49,257 nt of DNA, taken from NCBI GenBank assembly GCA_030533385.1, contig JAUNJG010000011.1, forward strand, positions 1-49,257. The letters are read 5' to 3'. Shown here one piece after another: positions 31,016 to 39,713 of this stretch. The DNA comes from Eubacteriales bacterium. GTDB lineage: Bacteria > Bacillota > Clostridia > Lachnospirales > Lachnospiraceae. Under the pieces are notes generated by a model. It was not told where the DNA came from. It saw nothing but the letters and a program-made list of their open reading frames with translations, and ran no database searches. The translations under genes were made by a program, and so were the position numbers. Each line of letters begins with the position of its first letter. The first letter of the stretch is position 1.

Positions 31016-33019
31016 CTATTTTGTCTCCACAAATTCCGCTATCGTCATAAAATGAAGCAAGTTTCCTAAATAGATGATGGATTTTAAGATGTCACGATAT
31101 CTTTCATTTTCCATAAGCTCTCTCGTGATGGTACCATCAATTTTGACGACTTCAAAGTTGTTGGTCTGAAGGTACAGCAGCGACGTGTGACCCATCCCGA
31201 AATCATCAATGAGAAATTTATGTCCCTTCGCTTTCAGATTGTTAATTTTATCTGTAATGTCCATGGAGGTTGCGAGCGCATCCTGCTCCGTAATCTCCAT
31301 CCAGAGGCGCTCTCTGAAAATATGATGTTTTTTGACGCAGTCATCCACCATTTTTTCAAAACCATCCCACATGAGAGATTCATTTGTGATGTTGACTGAT
31401 ATTTTAAAGGGCTGATCCGTCTCTTTTTCAATGGAAGCCAGGGCAGACGCCGCAGTGTCAAAAATATACTGCTCCATCTCCTTTAATATGTCCAGCTCCT
31501 TGGCAAGACGGATAATCAAAGGAGGATAGACGAACCCGACAATCGGATGCTTCCACCGAAGCAGAGCCTCCGCCCCGATACAATGTTCTTCTGTGTCCAC
31601 CTGCGGCTGGTACATAATATACAGCTCCTTTTTTCTCACAGCCTCCTTTAAGTCATTGGCTATCATCCGGGCTATGTTGCCAAGAACATCGTCCCTTCCC
31701 GTCAGGGAAGTAATCTGACTTCTCTCCTCCTCGTGCTGGAGAAATTCCACCAGCATGTTGACCTTCTTTCGCATGGCGTTGTCGCGCTGTATTTCAAACA
31801 GACGGATAAACGGAACGTACATCACTACGTCCAGGGCGAGGCAAAATAATTGAAGGGCGCTCCCCGCCAGCGAGCCCGTCGCCTGGTATCCGCTTAGCAG
31901 GACGGGGGCCGTCCACTCCACCTGACTGATGACTCTGGGGACAAGTCCCAGATAGATGGCGCCGTAAGATATCAGGTAGTTCACAACCGGAACCATCAAA
32001 AATGGGAAGAAAAAGACGGGATTAAAAATAATCGGCAATCCAAAAATGATAACCTCGCTAATGTTGAACAGTACGCCGGGCAGCGCCAGCTTCGCTACAT
32101 TTTTCATGATTTTCTTTCTGGAAAAGAGAAGAATTGCAATCAGAAGTCCGAGAACCGCACCGCAGCCTCCCATGATGACAAACACGTCCTGAAAGGTCTT
32201 ATTATATATCTCGATGCTATCTATCATCGTATAATTCTTTTTGATGAGGCCGTCCAGCACATTACTTCCGTGCAGGCCGAAAAACCACATCACATGGATG
32301 GAAATCAATATGGCAAGACCGGCGGAAAAACCGCCCTTAAAGAGAGATAACACGTTCTCCATCAGGTAGACAAGCCCCTGCTGAATGTTATCTACATGAA
32401 AAATGTGGGTAAATACCTGGTTTCCGATGGCAAATATGCTGACCACAACCGTTGCGGGGATGATACTGTGAACGGCGATATAATACATGCCGTCCACCTC
32501 CGTCTCCGAACGCTTTAAAAAGCTGAATATTTTCCATTCTTTTACTTCAAAATAAAACCAGCCGCTTCCAAGGGCAACGAGCAGAGACATGAAAGTATTG
32601 GTCGTTCCCAGAGAAACTTTGGTGAAATCCGCATTCTGGATTCCCATGTACCCCATCAAAGAAATGAGCGTGAGAATGGCGAGGATGAAACAGTCATTGA
32701 CCACGGCCCTCTCCGAATGAACCTTCGTATTTTTTACCATGGCGTAGCACACGCTTGTCGTGATGGCAAGGGCGACAGAAAAAATCTCAAAGGTTCCGGC
32801 GTAGATAAAATCAAGAAACTCCACCAGTTTCCCTCCAAAAATTTCGGGAAGTACCTGCTGGTAGGCCGGAATCGGCAGACTTTTCACCGTCAAAGAAAAA
32901 GAGCCCAGCACGATGAGAGGAATCATCATAATAAGCCCCTGCCGAATGGCAATAAAGGCATTGGTCTCTTCAAATTTTTCGCTGATTTTAAATAATGTCT
33001 CCTGGAATTTTTCTCCCAT
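31016..33019 (-). CDS. PTS EIIC-like membrane domain fused to EAL domain, truncated by an in-frame amber codon
   Basis: The readable part has 667 residues. Residues 1-400 form a lactose/cellobiose-type EIIC (IHVMWFFGLHGSNVLDG as the substrate motif) with about ten helices. A coiled linker (about 400-460) leads to an EAL c-di-GMP phosphodiesterase domain with GAEALLRWKHP near 483, the Asn in SVNITNES, Glu in WMEITEQD, the DDFGMG pair, Lys in VVKIDGTI and Glu in AEFVET. This combination suggests a membrane receptor that links sugar to c-di-GMP breakdown. The stop falls directly after EFVETK, before the conserved QGY motif. The protein may be inactive, or the stop may be a sequencing error. Confidence 0.85.
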   Translation of the reverse strand: MGEKFQETLFKISEKFEETNAFIAIRQGLIMMIPLIVLGSFSLTVKSLPIPAYQQVLPEIFGGKLVEFLDFIYAGTFEIFSVALAITTSVCYAMVKNTKVHSERAVVNDCFILAILTLISLMGYMGIQNADFTKVSLGTTNTFMSLLVALGSGWFYFEVKEWKIFSFLKRSETEVDGMYYIAVHSIIPATVVVSIFAIGNQVFTHIFHVDNIQQGLVYLMENVLSLFKGGFSAGLAILISIHVMWFFGLHGSNVLDGLIKKNYTMIDSIEIYNKTFQDVFVIMGGCGAVLGLLIAILLFSRKKIMKNVAKLALPGVLFNISEVIIFGLPIIFNPVFFFPFLMVPVVNYLISYGAIYLGLVPRVISQVEWTAPVLLSGYQATGSLAGSALQLFCLALDVVMYVPFIRLFEIQRDNAMRKKVNMLVEFLQHEEERSQITSLTGRDDVLGNIARMIANDLKEAVRKKELYIMYQPQVDTEEHCIGAEALLRWKHPIVGFVYPPLIIRLAKELDILKEMEQYIFDTAASALASIEKETDQPFKISVNITNESLMWDGFEKMVDDCVKKHHIFRERLWMEITEQDALATSMDITDKINNLKAKGHKFLIDDFGMGHTSLLYLQTNNFEVVKIDGTITRELMENERYRDILKSIIYLGNLLHFMTIAEFVETK

Positions 33020-33189
33020 TTTTCTCTCCCTGTTCTACGAATGAAAAGAACATGCCATGGCTGATATGTAGCAGAACGTGGCAGGCAAGGGAATCATCCG
33101 CTCTCCGTTGCCTTCTAAATGTTCATACCGATATGTGAAACGATTGATCTTCTATGTAAAATATCTCAACACCTTTGCCTATATGTTAT

Positions 33190-33218
33190 ATAATATCTGA
33201 AAACTCCAAAAGTCACAA
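33190..33218 (-). promoter_or_regulatory. Promoter of the EIIC-EAL gene
   Basis: TTGTGA (33213-33218) and TATTAT (33190-33195) on the minus strand are 17 bp apart. The leader to the ATG at 33019 is about 165 bp and shows no further element. Confidence 0.6.
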
Positions 33219-33284
33219 GGACAAAATCAATAAATTGTTGGGAATCACGTCGCCGCTCTCCCTCTGAAAAAATGGACAGGAGCA

Positions 33285-33956
33285 TCAATTTTGACGGTCA
33301 AAATCCCAGTGGGCCTCCAAAAAATCTTTTGCCTTGATCAGAGACGGTAAAACGATATCAGCCAGATTGCTGATCGCCTCATCGGGCTGCTTCATGTCAG
33401 GAACCATGATGACGGACATGCCGGCACTCTTCCCTGCCCTGACTCCGTGATAAGAATCTTCGATAGCAAAAGCATTCTCCGGCTTCACCCCGAGATTTTG
33501 GCAGGCTTTTTGATAGATATCCGGTTCCGGTTTGCTCCGGCTGACTTCATCGCCGCAGGTGATGCTGTCAAAAAATGACAGCAGACCGGCCTCCCGGATT
33601 TCCTCCACAGCCAGCACCCTCCTTGAAGAAGTTGCCAGCCCAACCTTGATTCCCTGCTGTTTCAGCCAGGAAAGGATATCTGTTACCCCCGGTTTCATCT
33701 CCAACTTACCCTCGGAAATCCACTTTCTGTAAAGATGCATCATCTCTTGCTCGTATCGCTCGTATGGAAAATCCTGTCCATAGGTATGTAAAAAAATGCG
33801 TTTTGTCTCCTCATCATTGGTTCCGAGACATTCCACGCAGACATCCTCCACATTCGGAATCCCGTATTGTTTATCCAATTCCATCCAGCATCGTGTCATA
33901 AGTCGCTCTGAGTCAAAAATTATTCCATCCATGTCAAATACAACGGCTTCTAACAT
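33285..33956 (-). CDS. HAD superfamily hydrolase, beta-phosphoglucomutase-like
   Basis: A 223-residue HAD protein of subfamily IA. Motif I is VFDMDGIIFDSE (nucleophile Asp and acid/base Asp), motif II VGLATSSRRV, Lys in SRSKPEPDIY, and motif III FAIEDSYHGVRAG. The helical cap between residues 15 and 85 is of the type in beta-phosphoglucomutases and 2-deoxyglucose-6-phosphatases. The substrate, probably a small sugar phosphate, is not known. It stands alone between an EIIC-EAL gene and azlCD. Confidence 0.88.
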   Translation of the reverse strand: MLEAVVFDMDGIIFDSERLMTRCWMELDKQYGIPNVEDVCVECLGTNDEETKRIFLHTYGQDFPYERYEQEMMHLYRKWISEGKLEMKPGVTDILSWLKQQGIKVGLATSSRRVLAVEEIREAGLLSFFDSITCGDEVSRSKPEPDIYQKACQNLGVKPENAFAIEDSYHGVRAGKSAGMSVIMVPDMKQPDEAISNLADIVLPSLIKAKDFLEAHWDFDRQN

Positions 33957-34061
33957 AATTCCTCCTGATTATTCTTTTGGTAATCTCTTCCATCATTTTG
34001 ATGGCTGTCTGACGCAATTCATCCACCACTTTAGAAGGAGGGGATTTCTTGCTACATTAGG

Positions 34062-34388
34062 TTAAAAGATGGTCTGCACAAGAAACATATAACAGAGGGT
34101 TCCCCCGGCGATGGAGAGAAGCATCTGCCTTTTCCAAAAATGTATTCCGGTGGTCACGGCGATGGCGATGGCTTCCGGGATACCGTGGCTGCCGGAAAAG
34201 AGAGAAACATTTTTCAGACAATAAACCACGAGCATGCCAAAGATTGCCCCGGGCAGAGCCTTCCCCAAATATTGAACGTATTTCGGTGTGGGACGTTTTT
34301 CGGAAAAAATGAGGAAGGGCAAAAAGCGGGTCAGCATCGTCCCGAGGACGCACATCCCGATGGTGATAAGCTGTTGAGAAATTGTCAT
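34062..34388 (-). CDS. azlD: Branched-chain amino acid export subunit AzlD
   Basis: A 108-residue membrane protein starting [25 protein letters not shown], with four hydrophobic segments and the TRxLPF motif of AzlD. The start at 34388 has AGGAGGAG nearby and overlaps the azlC stop (ATGA), so the two subunits are coupled. AzlCD exports branched-chain amino acids or their analogues. A longer reading upstream is an overlap with azlC and is rejected. Confidence 0.88.
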   Translation of the reverse strand: MTISQQLITIGMCVLGTMLTRFLPFLIFSEKRPTPKYVQYLGKALPGAIFGMLVVYCLKNVSLFSGSHGIPEAIAIAVTTGIHFWKRQMLLSIAGGTLCYMFLVQTIF

Positions 34389-35110
34389 GAGATAAGCTCC
34401 TCCTGTTCTATTTTTTGTCCGAACTTCGTATTTCGGATAACTGTGACAAAAGCAAGAATGACAATCATGGTCGGTATCATGAAAGAATCTGTCCCGAATC
34501 CCAAAAGGCACAAAAGTGCTGCGGCAAGTCCTGCCAGGGAGCTGATATGGGTGCGCTCTTTCAGCCAGTGATCAAGGAAAATAACGACAAACATGGCTGT
34601 CATGACGAAGTCAAGACCTTTCATATTAAAGGTCAGCAAAGACCCAAGAAGCCCTCCGATGGTAGAGCCGGAGACCCAGTATATCTGGTTAAGCAAGGTG
34701 ACGAAGAACATAAACCATCCTTTGTCCACATTTTCCGGAATCTTTGCCGTGTAGTTGATGGAGAAGGATTCGTCGCACATGCCGAAAATCAGATAAAAAC
34801 GTTTCCACCCAAGCCCCTTGAACTTCTCCAGCATGGCAATGCCATAAAACAAATGTCTGGCCTGAATCATCAGGGCGACGAAAAAGGTCTGTAAGGGAGC
34901 AAAAGCGCTCAAAAGCATGGAGACAGCAATAAATTCCAGAGAACCGCCAAAAATAGTCATGCTCATCAACAGGGGATAAACAAAACTAAATCCGGAGACG
35001 TTCATATAGATGCCATATGCCAGGCCAAGAAACCAAAAGCCGGCAAAAATAGGAATCGTATAGGGAAACGCCGCCCGGAGGGCACGAAATATTTTTTGAT
35101 GCTCATTCAT
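34385..35110 (-). CDS. azlC: Branched-chain amino acid export permease AzlC
   Basis: A 241-residue membrane protein of the AzlC family: [24 protein letters not shown] near the start, [13 protein letters not shown] with the conserved Gly-Ser region, and [19 protein letters not shown]. About six helices are seen. It works with AzlD in the membrane. GGAG stands before the ATG, and a strong promoter lies at 35143-35171. Confidence 0.92.
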   Translation of the reverse strand: MNEHQKIFRALRAAFPYTIPIFAGFWFLGLAYGIYMNVSGFSFVYPLLMSMTIFGGSLEFIAVSMLLSAFAPLQTFFVALMIQARHLFYGIAMLEKFKGLGWKRFYLIFGMCDESFSINYTAKIPENVDKGWFMFFVTLLNQIYWVSGSTIGGLLGSLLTFNMKGLDFVMTAMFVVIFLDHWLKERTHISSLAGLAAALLCLLGFGTDSFMIPTMIVILAFVTVIRNTKFGQKIEQEELIS

Positions 35111-35142
35111 TGTTTGTTCTCCTTTGTCAATTACTGCGGTAC

Positions 35143-35171
35143 ATTATAGCATTAAAAACAAAATGTTGCAA
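35143..35171 (-). promoter_or_regulatory. Promoter of azlCD
   Basis: TTGCAA (35166-35171) and TATAAT (35143-35148) on the minus strand are 17 bp apart; transcription should start near 35136, about 25 bp before azlC. Confidence 0.75.
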
Positions 35172-35194
35172 CGGCAGCCATCATCGAAAAGAAA

Positions 35195-35227
35195 ATCCCG
35201 GAGACGATTTGGTTGTCTCCTCCCGGG
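35195..35227 (-). terminator. Second terminator hairpin after the FGGY kinase operon
   Basis: TCCCGG...CCGGGA with an inner GGAGACAA/TCGTCTCC-like stem is followed by TTTTCTTTT on the minus strand. It lies about 115 bp beyond the kinase stop, just upstream of the azlC promoter. Confidence 0.7.
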
Positions 35228-35282
35228 ACTTCGGCTGGCGCTGCTGTCCGCTGTTTTACAGTGAAATCTCCCGTCATACCTG

Positions 35283-35312
35283 AAAAACAGGCGGAAGTTT
35301 CCCTCCGCCTGT
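35283..35312 (-). terminator. First terminator after the FGGY kinase operon
   Basis: AACAGGCGGA and TCCGCCTGTT form a perfect 10-bp stem followed by TTTC, 30 bp past the kinase stop. With the hairpin at 35195 it makes a tandem terminator. Confidence 0.85.
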
Positions 35313-35341
35313 TCGTTATGTCACCGCTTTGCAGTGTATGA

Positions 35342-36892
35342 TTATTTGTTGTTGTGATCTACCGTTTTGTGAACGATCTCTCTCATTTGTGGCCATGTTT
35401 CCATGTATCTTTCCATGTAGAACTGATATTCCTTATGTGCTTCCATGTTCGGATGATATTCTTTATCCACGCGAATCATGGCGTCCGCAGCATCCGCAAA
35501 GCTTGGATAGATGCCGATACCTGTCGCAGCGATGATACAGTCGCCGAGGCAGCCTGCACTCTGGTTTTCCACGGTGGTATACATCGGAACGCCGATGATG
35601 TCGGCATGCATCTGCATCCAGAAATCAGACTGAGCCAATCCGCCGCAGGCATAAATTTCTTTGACGTCATAGCCTGCCTCTTTCATGCTCACGATACAGT
35701 GGTTAGCACCGTAGGCAACGCCTTCGTAGATGGCTCTTGCCAGGTGAGCTGTCGTCGTGCCGATGGAAAGTCCCCAGAACATTCCACGAGCTTTTGAATC
35801 AGAGTAAGGCGCACGATTTCCCTGGAAATAGTCCATCATGACAAGTCCGTCACAGCCAATCGGAACGGTAGACGCCTTCTCTGTGATGTAATCATAGATG
35901 TTCATTTCCCGATTCATGGCTTCCTGTGCCCAGGAACCCGGGAGCAGATTATTTCTAAACCAGGTAAGAATGGAACCGGCGGCAGTCTGTCCTCCTTCCA
36001 GCAGACTGGTGCCATCGTACATACAATTTGGATAAGTTCCGTTTACACCGTCCACATGGAAATCTTCTTCGGAAAGACCGAGAAGACAGGTGGAAGTTCC
36101 GCCAATCAGGGTCATGCCGTTTGGACGCACGCCTCCGACGCCAAACATACATGCATTACAGTCTGCGGTTCCTTCTACAACCATCGTCTTTGTGCTAAGA
36201 CCAAAAATCTGTGCGGCTTCCCGGCTGACCGGTCCCACAATCTCTCCAACCTTCAACACATCTTTCGGGAACTTGTCAATGACGTCATCCAGTCCAACCG
36301 CATTGTAGAAATCTACAGGGTAACCTCCGTTTTTATCATCGTAATTCCAGCGGAATGCGGCAACGGACATGCTGACGGTCTTTCTTCCGGTCAATTTCCA
36401 GTTCAGCCAGTCTTCAAATTCCATGATGGTCTTTGTCTTCGCCCAGTTTTCCGGCTCGTTCTTCTTGACCCACATACACTTCGGAACCATCGTGTCTGCC
36501 CGGAAGCTTGGTTTATAAAATCTGGTCGCCTCGTAATCTGCCCGGATTTCATCAATGAAGGAAGCTTCCTCCGTCGCGCGGACGTCCATCCAGAGAATCG
36601 GATTGCGGACAGATTCATCGTCTTCCCCAAGATAGACCAAAGTGTTCGTGGTCGCATCACAGGTGATTGCCGCAATGTTGTCCGGCCCGATGCCGGCTTT
36701 CTTGATACATGCCGGAATCGCCTTCGTCAGCGCAGACCACCAGCCTTTGTCATCCTGCTCTGCCCATCCGTTTTTCGGATATGTGGTTGCATATTCTTCG
36801 ATATGATATGCTCTGTTCTGTCCCCGGAAATCATAGAGTGCCACTCGCACACTGCCTGTACCCGCATCAATACCCATTAAATACTCTGCCAT
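35342..36892 (-). CDS. FGGY family carbohydrate kinase, pentulose/polyol type
   Basis: A 516-residue kinase. The ATP-binding start GIDAGTGSVRVALYD, the substrate loop VRNPILWMDVRA, the FGGY signature region DGLVMMDYFQGNRAPYSD, then GLSIGTTTAHLARAIYEGVAYG, and CGGLAQSDFWMQMHADI are visible. Family members phosphorylate ribulose, xylulose, ribitol, erythritol or glycerol in the cytoplasm. The neighbouring RpiB-like isomerase, HAD-IIA phosphatase and glycerol-1-phosphate dehydrogenase suggest a pentulose or tetritol/pentitol phosphate as product, but no substrate can be fixed. It is the last gene of the SorC-type operon. Confidence 0.88.
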   Translation of the reverse strand: MAEYLMGIDAGTGSVRVALYDFRGQNRAYHIEEYATTYPKNGWAEQDDKGWWSALTKAIPACIKKAGIGPDNIAAITCDATTNTLVYLGEDDESVRNPILWMDVRATEEASFIDEIRADYEATRFYKPSFRADTMVPKCMWVKKNEPENWAKTKTIMEFEDWLNWKLTGRKTVSMSVAAFRWNYDDKNGGYPVDFYNAVGLDDVIDKFPKDVLKVGEIVGPVSREAAQIFGLSTKTMVVEGTADCNACMFGVGGVRPNGMTLIGGTSTCLLGLSEEDFHVDGVNGTYPNCMYDGTSLLEGGQTAAGSILTWFRNNLLPGSWAQEAMNREMNIYDYITEKASTVPIGCDGLVMMDYFQGNRAPYSDSKARGMFWGLSIGTTTAHLARAIYEGVAYGANHCIVSMKEAGYDVKEIYACGGLAQSDFWMQMHADIIGVPMYTTVENQSAGCLGDCIIAATGIGIYPSFADAADAMIRVDKEYHPNMEAHKEYQFYMERYMETWPQMREIVHKTVDHNNK

Positions 36893-36938
36893 TTTTTCTC
36901 CTCCTCCAAGTACATTAAAAATTTATTTTTTTGGAAAT

Positions 36939-37376
36939 TTATTTTCCATTTTCAAAATCAACGATTCTTTGCACTTTATCTTTTGAGCGGCTGTTTGGAT
37001 CATAAGTGCAGGAAAGATATTCTTTTACCATGCATTTTGCCAGCTCAATTCCGATAACCTGCGCTCCCATGGTGATGATGTTTGCATGGTTGGAAAGCTC
37101 TGCCCTTTGTGCCTGATAAACATCGTGGATACATGCAGCATAAGCGCCTTTTACTTTGTTGGCTGCGATAGATACGCCGATTCCGGTTCCACACACGACG
37201 ATGCCCCGGTCATACTCGCCTGCTGCCACTGCTTCCGCACATTTGATGGCAACGTTGGCATAAATCGGGTCATCGCTTCCAAAATCTGCCACCTCATGGC
37301 CAAGTCCCTTCACATACTCCATCAACTGTACTTTAAAATCTGCTGCGTTTGGGTCACATCCAAAAACGATTTTCAT
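36939..37376 (-). CDS. RpiB/LacAB family sugar-phosphate isomerase
   Basis: A 145-residue protein starting MKIVFGCDPNAADFK; AAAGGAG stands before this ATG, and the upstream reading has no homology. RpiB features are DPNAADF (the Asp near the N-terminus), VVCGTGIGVSIAANK with the catalytic Cys, CIHDVYQAQRA with His, and ELSNHANIITMGAQVIG. Such enzymes interconvert aldo- and keto-pentose phosphates or tetrose phosphates (RpiB, EryI, LacAB). SNHAN replaces the usual RxxNDAN, so the substrate may not be ribose 5-phosphate. A 46-bp gap separates it from the kinase. Confidence 0.88.
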   Translation of the reverse strand: MKIVFGCDPNAADFKVQLMEYVKGLGHEVADFGSDDPIYANVAIKCAEAVAAGEYDRGIVVCGTGIGVSIAANKVKGAYAACIHDVYQAQRAELSNHANIITMGAQVIGIELAKCMVKEYLSCTYDPNSRSKDKVQRIVDFENGK

Positions 37377-37427
37377 GGTTTCTTCTCCTTTCTTCCGGCA
37401 TCTCGCCGCTCCCTTGTTTCCTTCTCC

Positions 37428-37527
37428 CCGGTGACAACCGACGCAAACCGGCGCCCCGCAGAGGCACTGTCTTGCCGACATCGAAAGGAGGCTTCGTCTC
37501 CGCCCCTCTTTTCTACTCTGTCACCGG
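37428..37527 (-). other. Possible structured RNA element upstream of the RpiB-like gene
   Basis: In the 244-bp gap between the HAD-IIA gene and the RpiB-like gene, CCGGTGACA and TGTCACCGG form a perfect 9-bp stem that encloses a GC-rich stretch. A competing GACGCA/TGCGTC pair overlaps it. No known riboswitch signature was recognised. It may be a leader or processing element. Confidence 0.35.
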
Positions 37528-37620
37528 AAAAAATGCGTCTTTTTTTCAACCGCCCTCCGGCTTTTTAAAAACCGGGAACGGTCGTATTGCTTTGTAAATT
37601 TGGTAATCTATATGAGGCTA

Positions 37621-38415
37621 TCAGAGATATGCCCTCATTTCATTTAAGGATTCATAAATGCAGGTAGGCTCCGTGTCCGACTCTGCCACTGTCTGCATGT
37701 CCGCCTCCCCGGTCAGCACCAGGAAGCCCTTTGCGCCGTTGTTGACGCCGGTGGCCACGTCGGTGTAGAGGCGGTCTCCTACGAACGCCATCTCCTCCGG
37801 CCGGTAGCCGGTAATCTCCGCCACCATCTCCACTGTCTCCTTCCACGGCTTTCCGAGAAAGCGGGGTTTTACGCCGGTGGAATCGGTAATCAGACTGCAC
37901 ATGGCGCCGCAATCAGGCATGAAGCCATACTCCGTCGGGCAGTTGGTATCCATGTGGGTGGCAATAAAAGGAACGCCGTTCCGAACATAGTGGCAAATCC
38001 TGTCCAGCTTTTCGTAGGTCAGGGTGGTATCAAAACTTTGCACTGCCACATCCGGATCCTCCTTTACGAGGCGGATGCCTTTTTGCTTCCAATTTTCCTC
38101 CAGAAGAGGCGTACCGTTTAAGTATACCTTCGCTCCCGGATAATTGACTTTCAAAAACTCAGCGCAGACGTCTCCCGCCGTCACCACCTTGCTCTCTTCT
38201 ACGTCCAGCCCCAGCTTGTGAAGCTTTTCTACATAAATAGAAGGAACCTTCGACGCATTGTTGGTAAAAAAGATATAATCCCTCTCCGGGTCCTTTTCCA
38301 CTTCCCGAATGAAATCCAGGGAGCCTTCGATGAGACTGTCTCCCAAGTACACGGTTCCGTCCATATCAAGGACAAATAACTTCACTCCCGCAAGCGCTTC
38401 TTCTTTTTTTAACAT
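37621..38415 (-). CDS. HAD-IIA family phosphatase (NagD/AraL-like)
   Basis: A protein of 264 residues starting MLKKEEALAGVKLFVLDMDG; the ATG at 38415 with AGAGG before it is chosen over an earlier TTG. HAD motifs are VLDMDGTVYLGD, IFFTNNAS, the Lys region FLGKPWKETV and AFVGDRLYTDVATGVNNGAKG. The NagD/AraL branch dephosphorylates small sugar phosphates; in B. subtilis araL lies beside araM, as here. A house-cleaning role against toxic sugar phosphates is plausible. It sits 44 bp after the dehydrogenase gene in one operon. Confidence 0.88.
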   Translation of the reverse strand: MLKKEEALAGVKLFVLDMDGTVYLGDSLIEGSLDFIREVEKDPERDYIFFTNNASKVPSIYVEKLHKLGLDVEESKVVTAGDVCAEFLKVNYPGAKVYLNGTPLLEENWKQKGIRLVKEDPDVAVQSFDTTLTYEKLDRICHYVRNGVPFIATHMDTNCPTEYGFMPDCGAMCSLITDSTGVKPRFLGKPWKETVEMVAEITGYRPEEMAFVGDRLYTDVATGVNNGAKGFLVLTGEADMQTVAESDTEPTCIYESLNEMRAYL

Positions 38416-38458
38416 AATAACCTCTTTTTCTATCTGCAAATTTTATCTGCCAACTCGT

Positions 38459-39637
38459 CTAGCCATAAATCTCTTCTGTGATCTTTTCTGCAATCTGCTC
38501 CAATCTTCCATGCTCTTTTGCAAACTGCATAACGGAATATCTCGGACGAACCTGGTAACCGTTTAACAAGCTCTGATAAAACAACTCTCTTCCTATGCCG
38601 ATATCTTTCGGACTTGTCGGAGCGCCTCCTTTGGCCAAAAGAGCCTTAATCTCATCCGGTGACGGACAAAGCTCCTTGGTTCCCTCCGGCAGCAAGTCTT
38701 CCATCTCCTCGAAGAAGCGGGCGATGACAGGGGTGGCAACTCCAACCTGAATGCCGTGATGATTCGGATTCAGACCTCTTGCAATGTAGTCCATCTCCCA
38801 GTAGTGGGACAGCATGTGTTCCGCTCCTGAGGCAGGGCGGGAAATGTTGACAAGAGCCATGGCAACACCGGTGAGGGTCAGCGCCTCCAACAGTGCGCCG
38901 AGGGAGTCGGCATCTCTCGTCTTTAGGCCTTCCGCTTTTGCAAAGCATTTGTCCAAGGCCCTCTGCACCAAAGTTACGCAGGTGTCGCACCGGTAGTCGT
39001 CATTGGCCTTCACTGCCAAATCCCAGTCGGCAATCGCCGTGATTTTTCCGATGACGTCGCCGTATCCTGCCTCAATCAGATCCTGAGGAGCCGTCTGCAA
39101 AATATCAGTATCTCCCACCAGGCCGTAAGTAAGATGAGCCACCGGAGAATACTTATATCCCTGAGAAATGATAGGGGCGCCGTCAGCTACATAGCCATCC
39201 ATGGACGGGGCAGTAGCCACGATGATGTACGGAAGTCCTGTGCGGGATGTCACGAACTTTACGGAATCGTTGATGACGCCGGAGCCGACGGCAATCATCA
39301 GGGTAACATCCAAATCCTGTTCCTGAACAATTCTTCCAAGCGTCTTCTCATCCGGGATCAAAATGTCATCCCCGGTGTCAAACAGCAACTCTTTTACGCA
39401 AAATCCATCGGCCTTTAACAGCTCTACCGCCTTCTTCCCTGCCACCTCGTATGTGTTGTTGTCAAACACCACAAGGATTTTTCCGTCCTTAAACGGAGCG
39501 GCCATCTTCGGCAGTTCCTCTATGGCTCCTTTGCGGATGGCCATGTCGTGTACGCTAAAATTATGGTGACGTCCACAGGAGCAGTCAAACTCCGTTTGCG
39601 GCATCTCATTAATGTTCAGGTTCAGAATCTCGTTCAT
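38459..39637 (-). CDS. sn-Glycerol-1-phosphate dehydrogenase-like (AraM/EgsA family)
   Basis: A 392-residue iron/metal-dependent dehydrogenase starting MNEILNLNINEMPQ; AAGGGGG lies 8 bp before this ATG, while the ATG two codons earlier is too close. Motifs are ILVVFDNNTYEVAG, MIAVGSGVINDSVKFVTSRTG, VATAPSMDGYVADGAPII, and metal ligands in YGDVIGKITAIADW and the HH/H in EHMLSHYWEM and NPNHHGIQVGVAT. AraM makes glycerol-1-phosphate with NAD(P)H. With the kinase and isomerase in the operon, another polyol phosphate could be the true substrate. Confidence 0.88.
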   Translation of the reverse strand: MNEILNLNINEMPQTEFDCSCGRHHNFSVHDMAIRKGAIEELPKMAAPFKDGKILVVFDNNTYEVAGKKAVELLKADGFCVKELLFDTGDDILIPDEKTLGRIVQEQDLDVTLMIAVGSGVINDSVKFVTSRTGLPYIIVATAPSMDGYVADGAPIISQGYKYSPVAHLTYGLVGDTDILQTAPQDLIEAGYGDVIGKITAIADWDLAVKANDDYRCDTCVTLVQRALDKCFAKAEGLKTRDADSLGALLEALTLTGVAMALVNISRPASGAEHMLSHYWEMDYIARGLNPNHHGIQVGVATPVIARFFEEMEDLLPEGTKELCPSPDEIKALLAKGGAPTSPKDIGIGRELFYQSLLNGYQVRPRYSVMQFAKEHGRLEQIAEKITEEIYG

Positions 39638-39713
39638 AATCATTACCCCCTTAAAAACTTATCCACTTCAGGTGCGAATGTCTGTCTTTCTTCTGGTCGC
39701 AGCGGCTTTGGTC

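Noticed and set aside
31016..31018. Programmed amber read-through with pyrrolysine
   Set aside because: The position is in an EAL domain with no link to methylamine metabolism, and neighbouring genes show no sign of amber decoding; a nonsense mutation is simpler.
37428..37527. A known metabolite riboswitch before the RpiB-like gene
   Set aside because: No consensus core of a known riboswitch class could be recognised; it is kept only as an unnamed structured gap.
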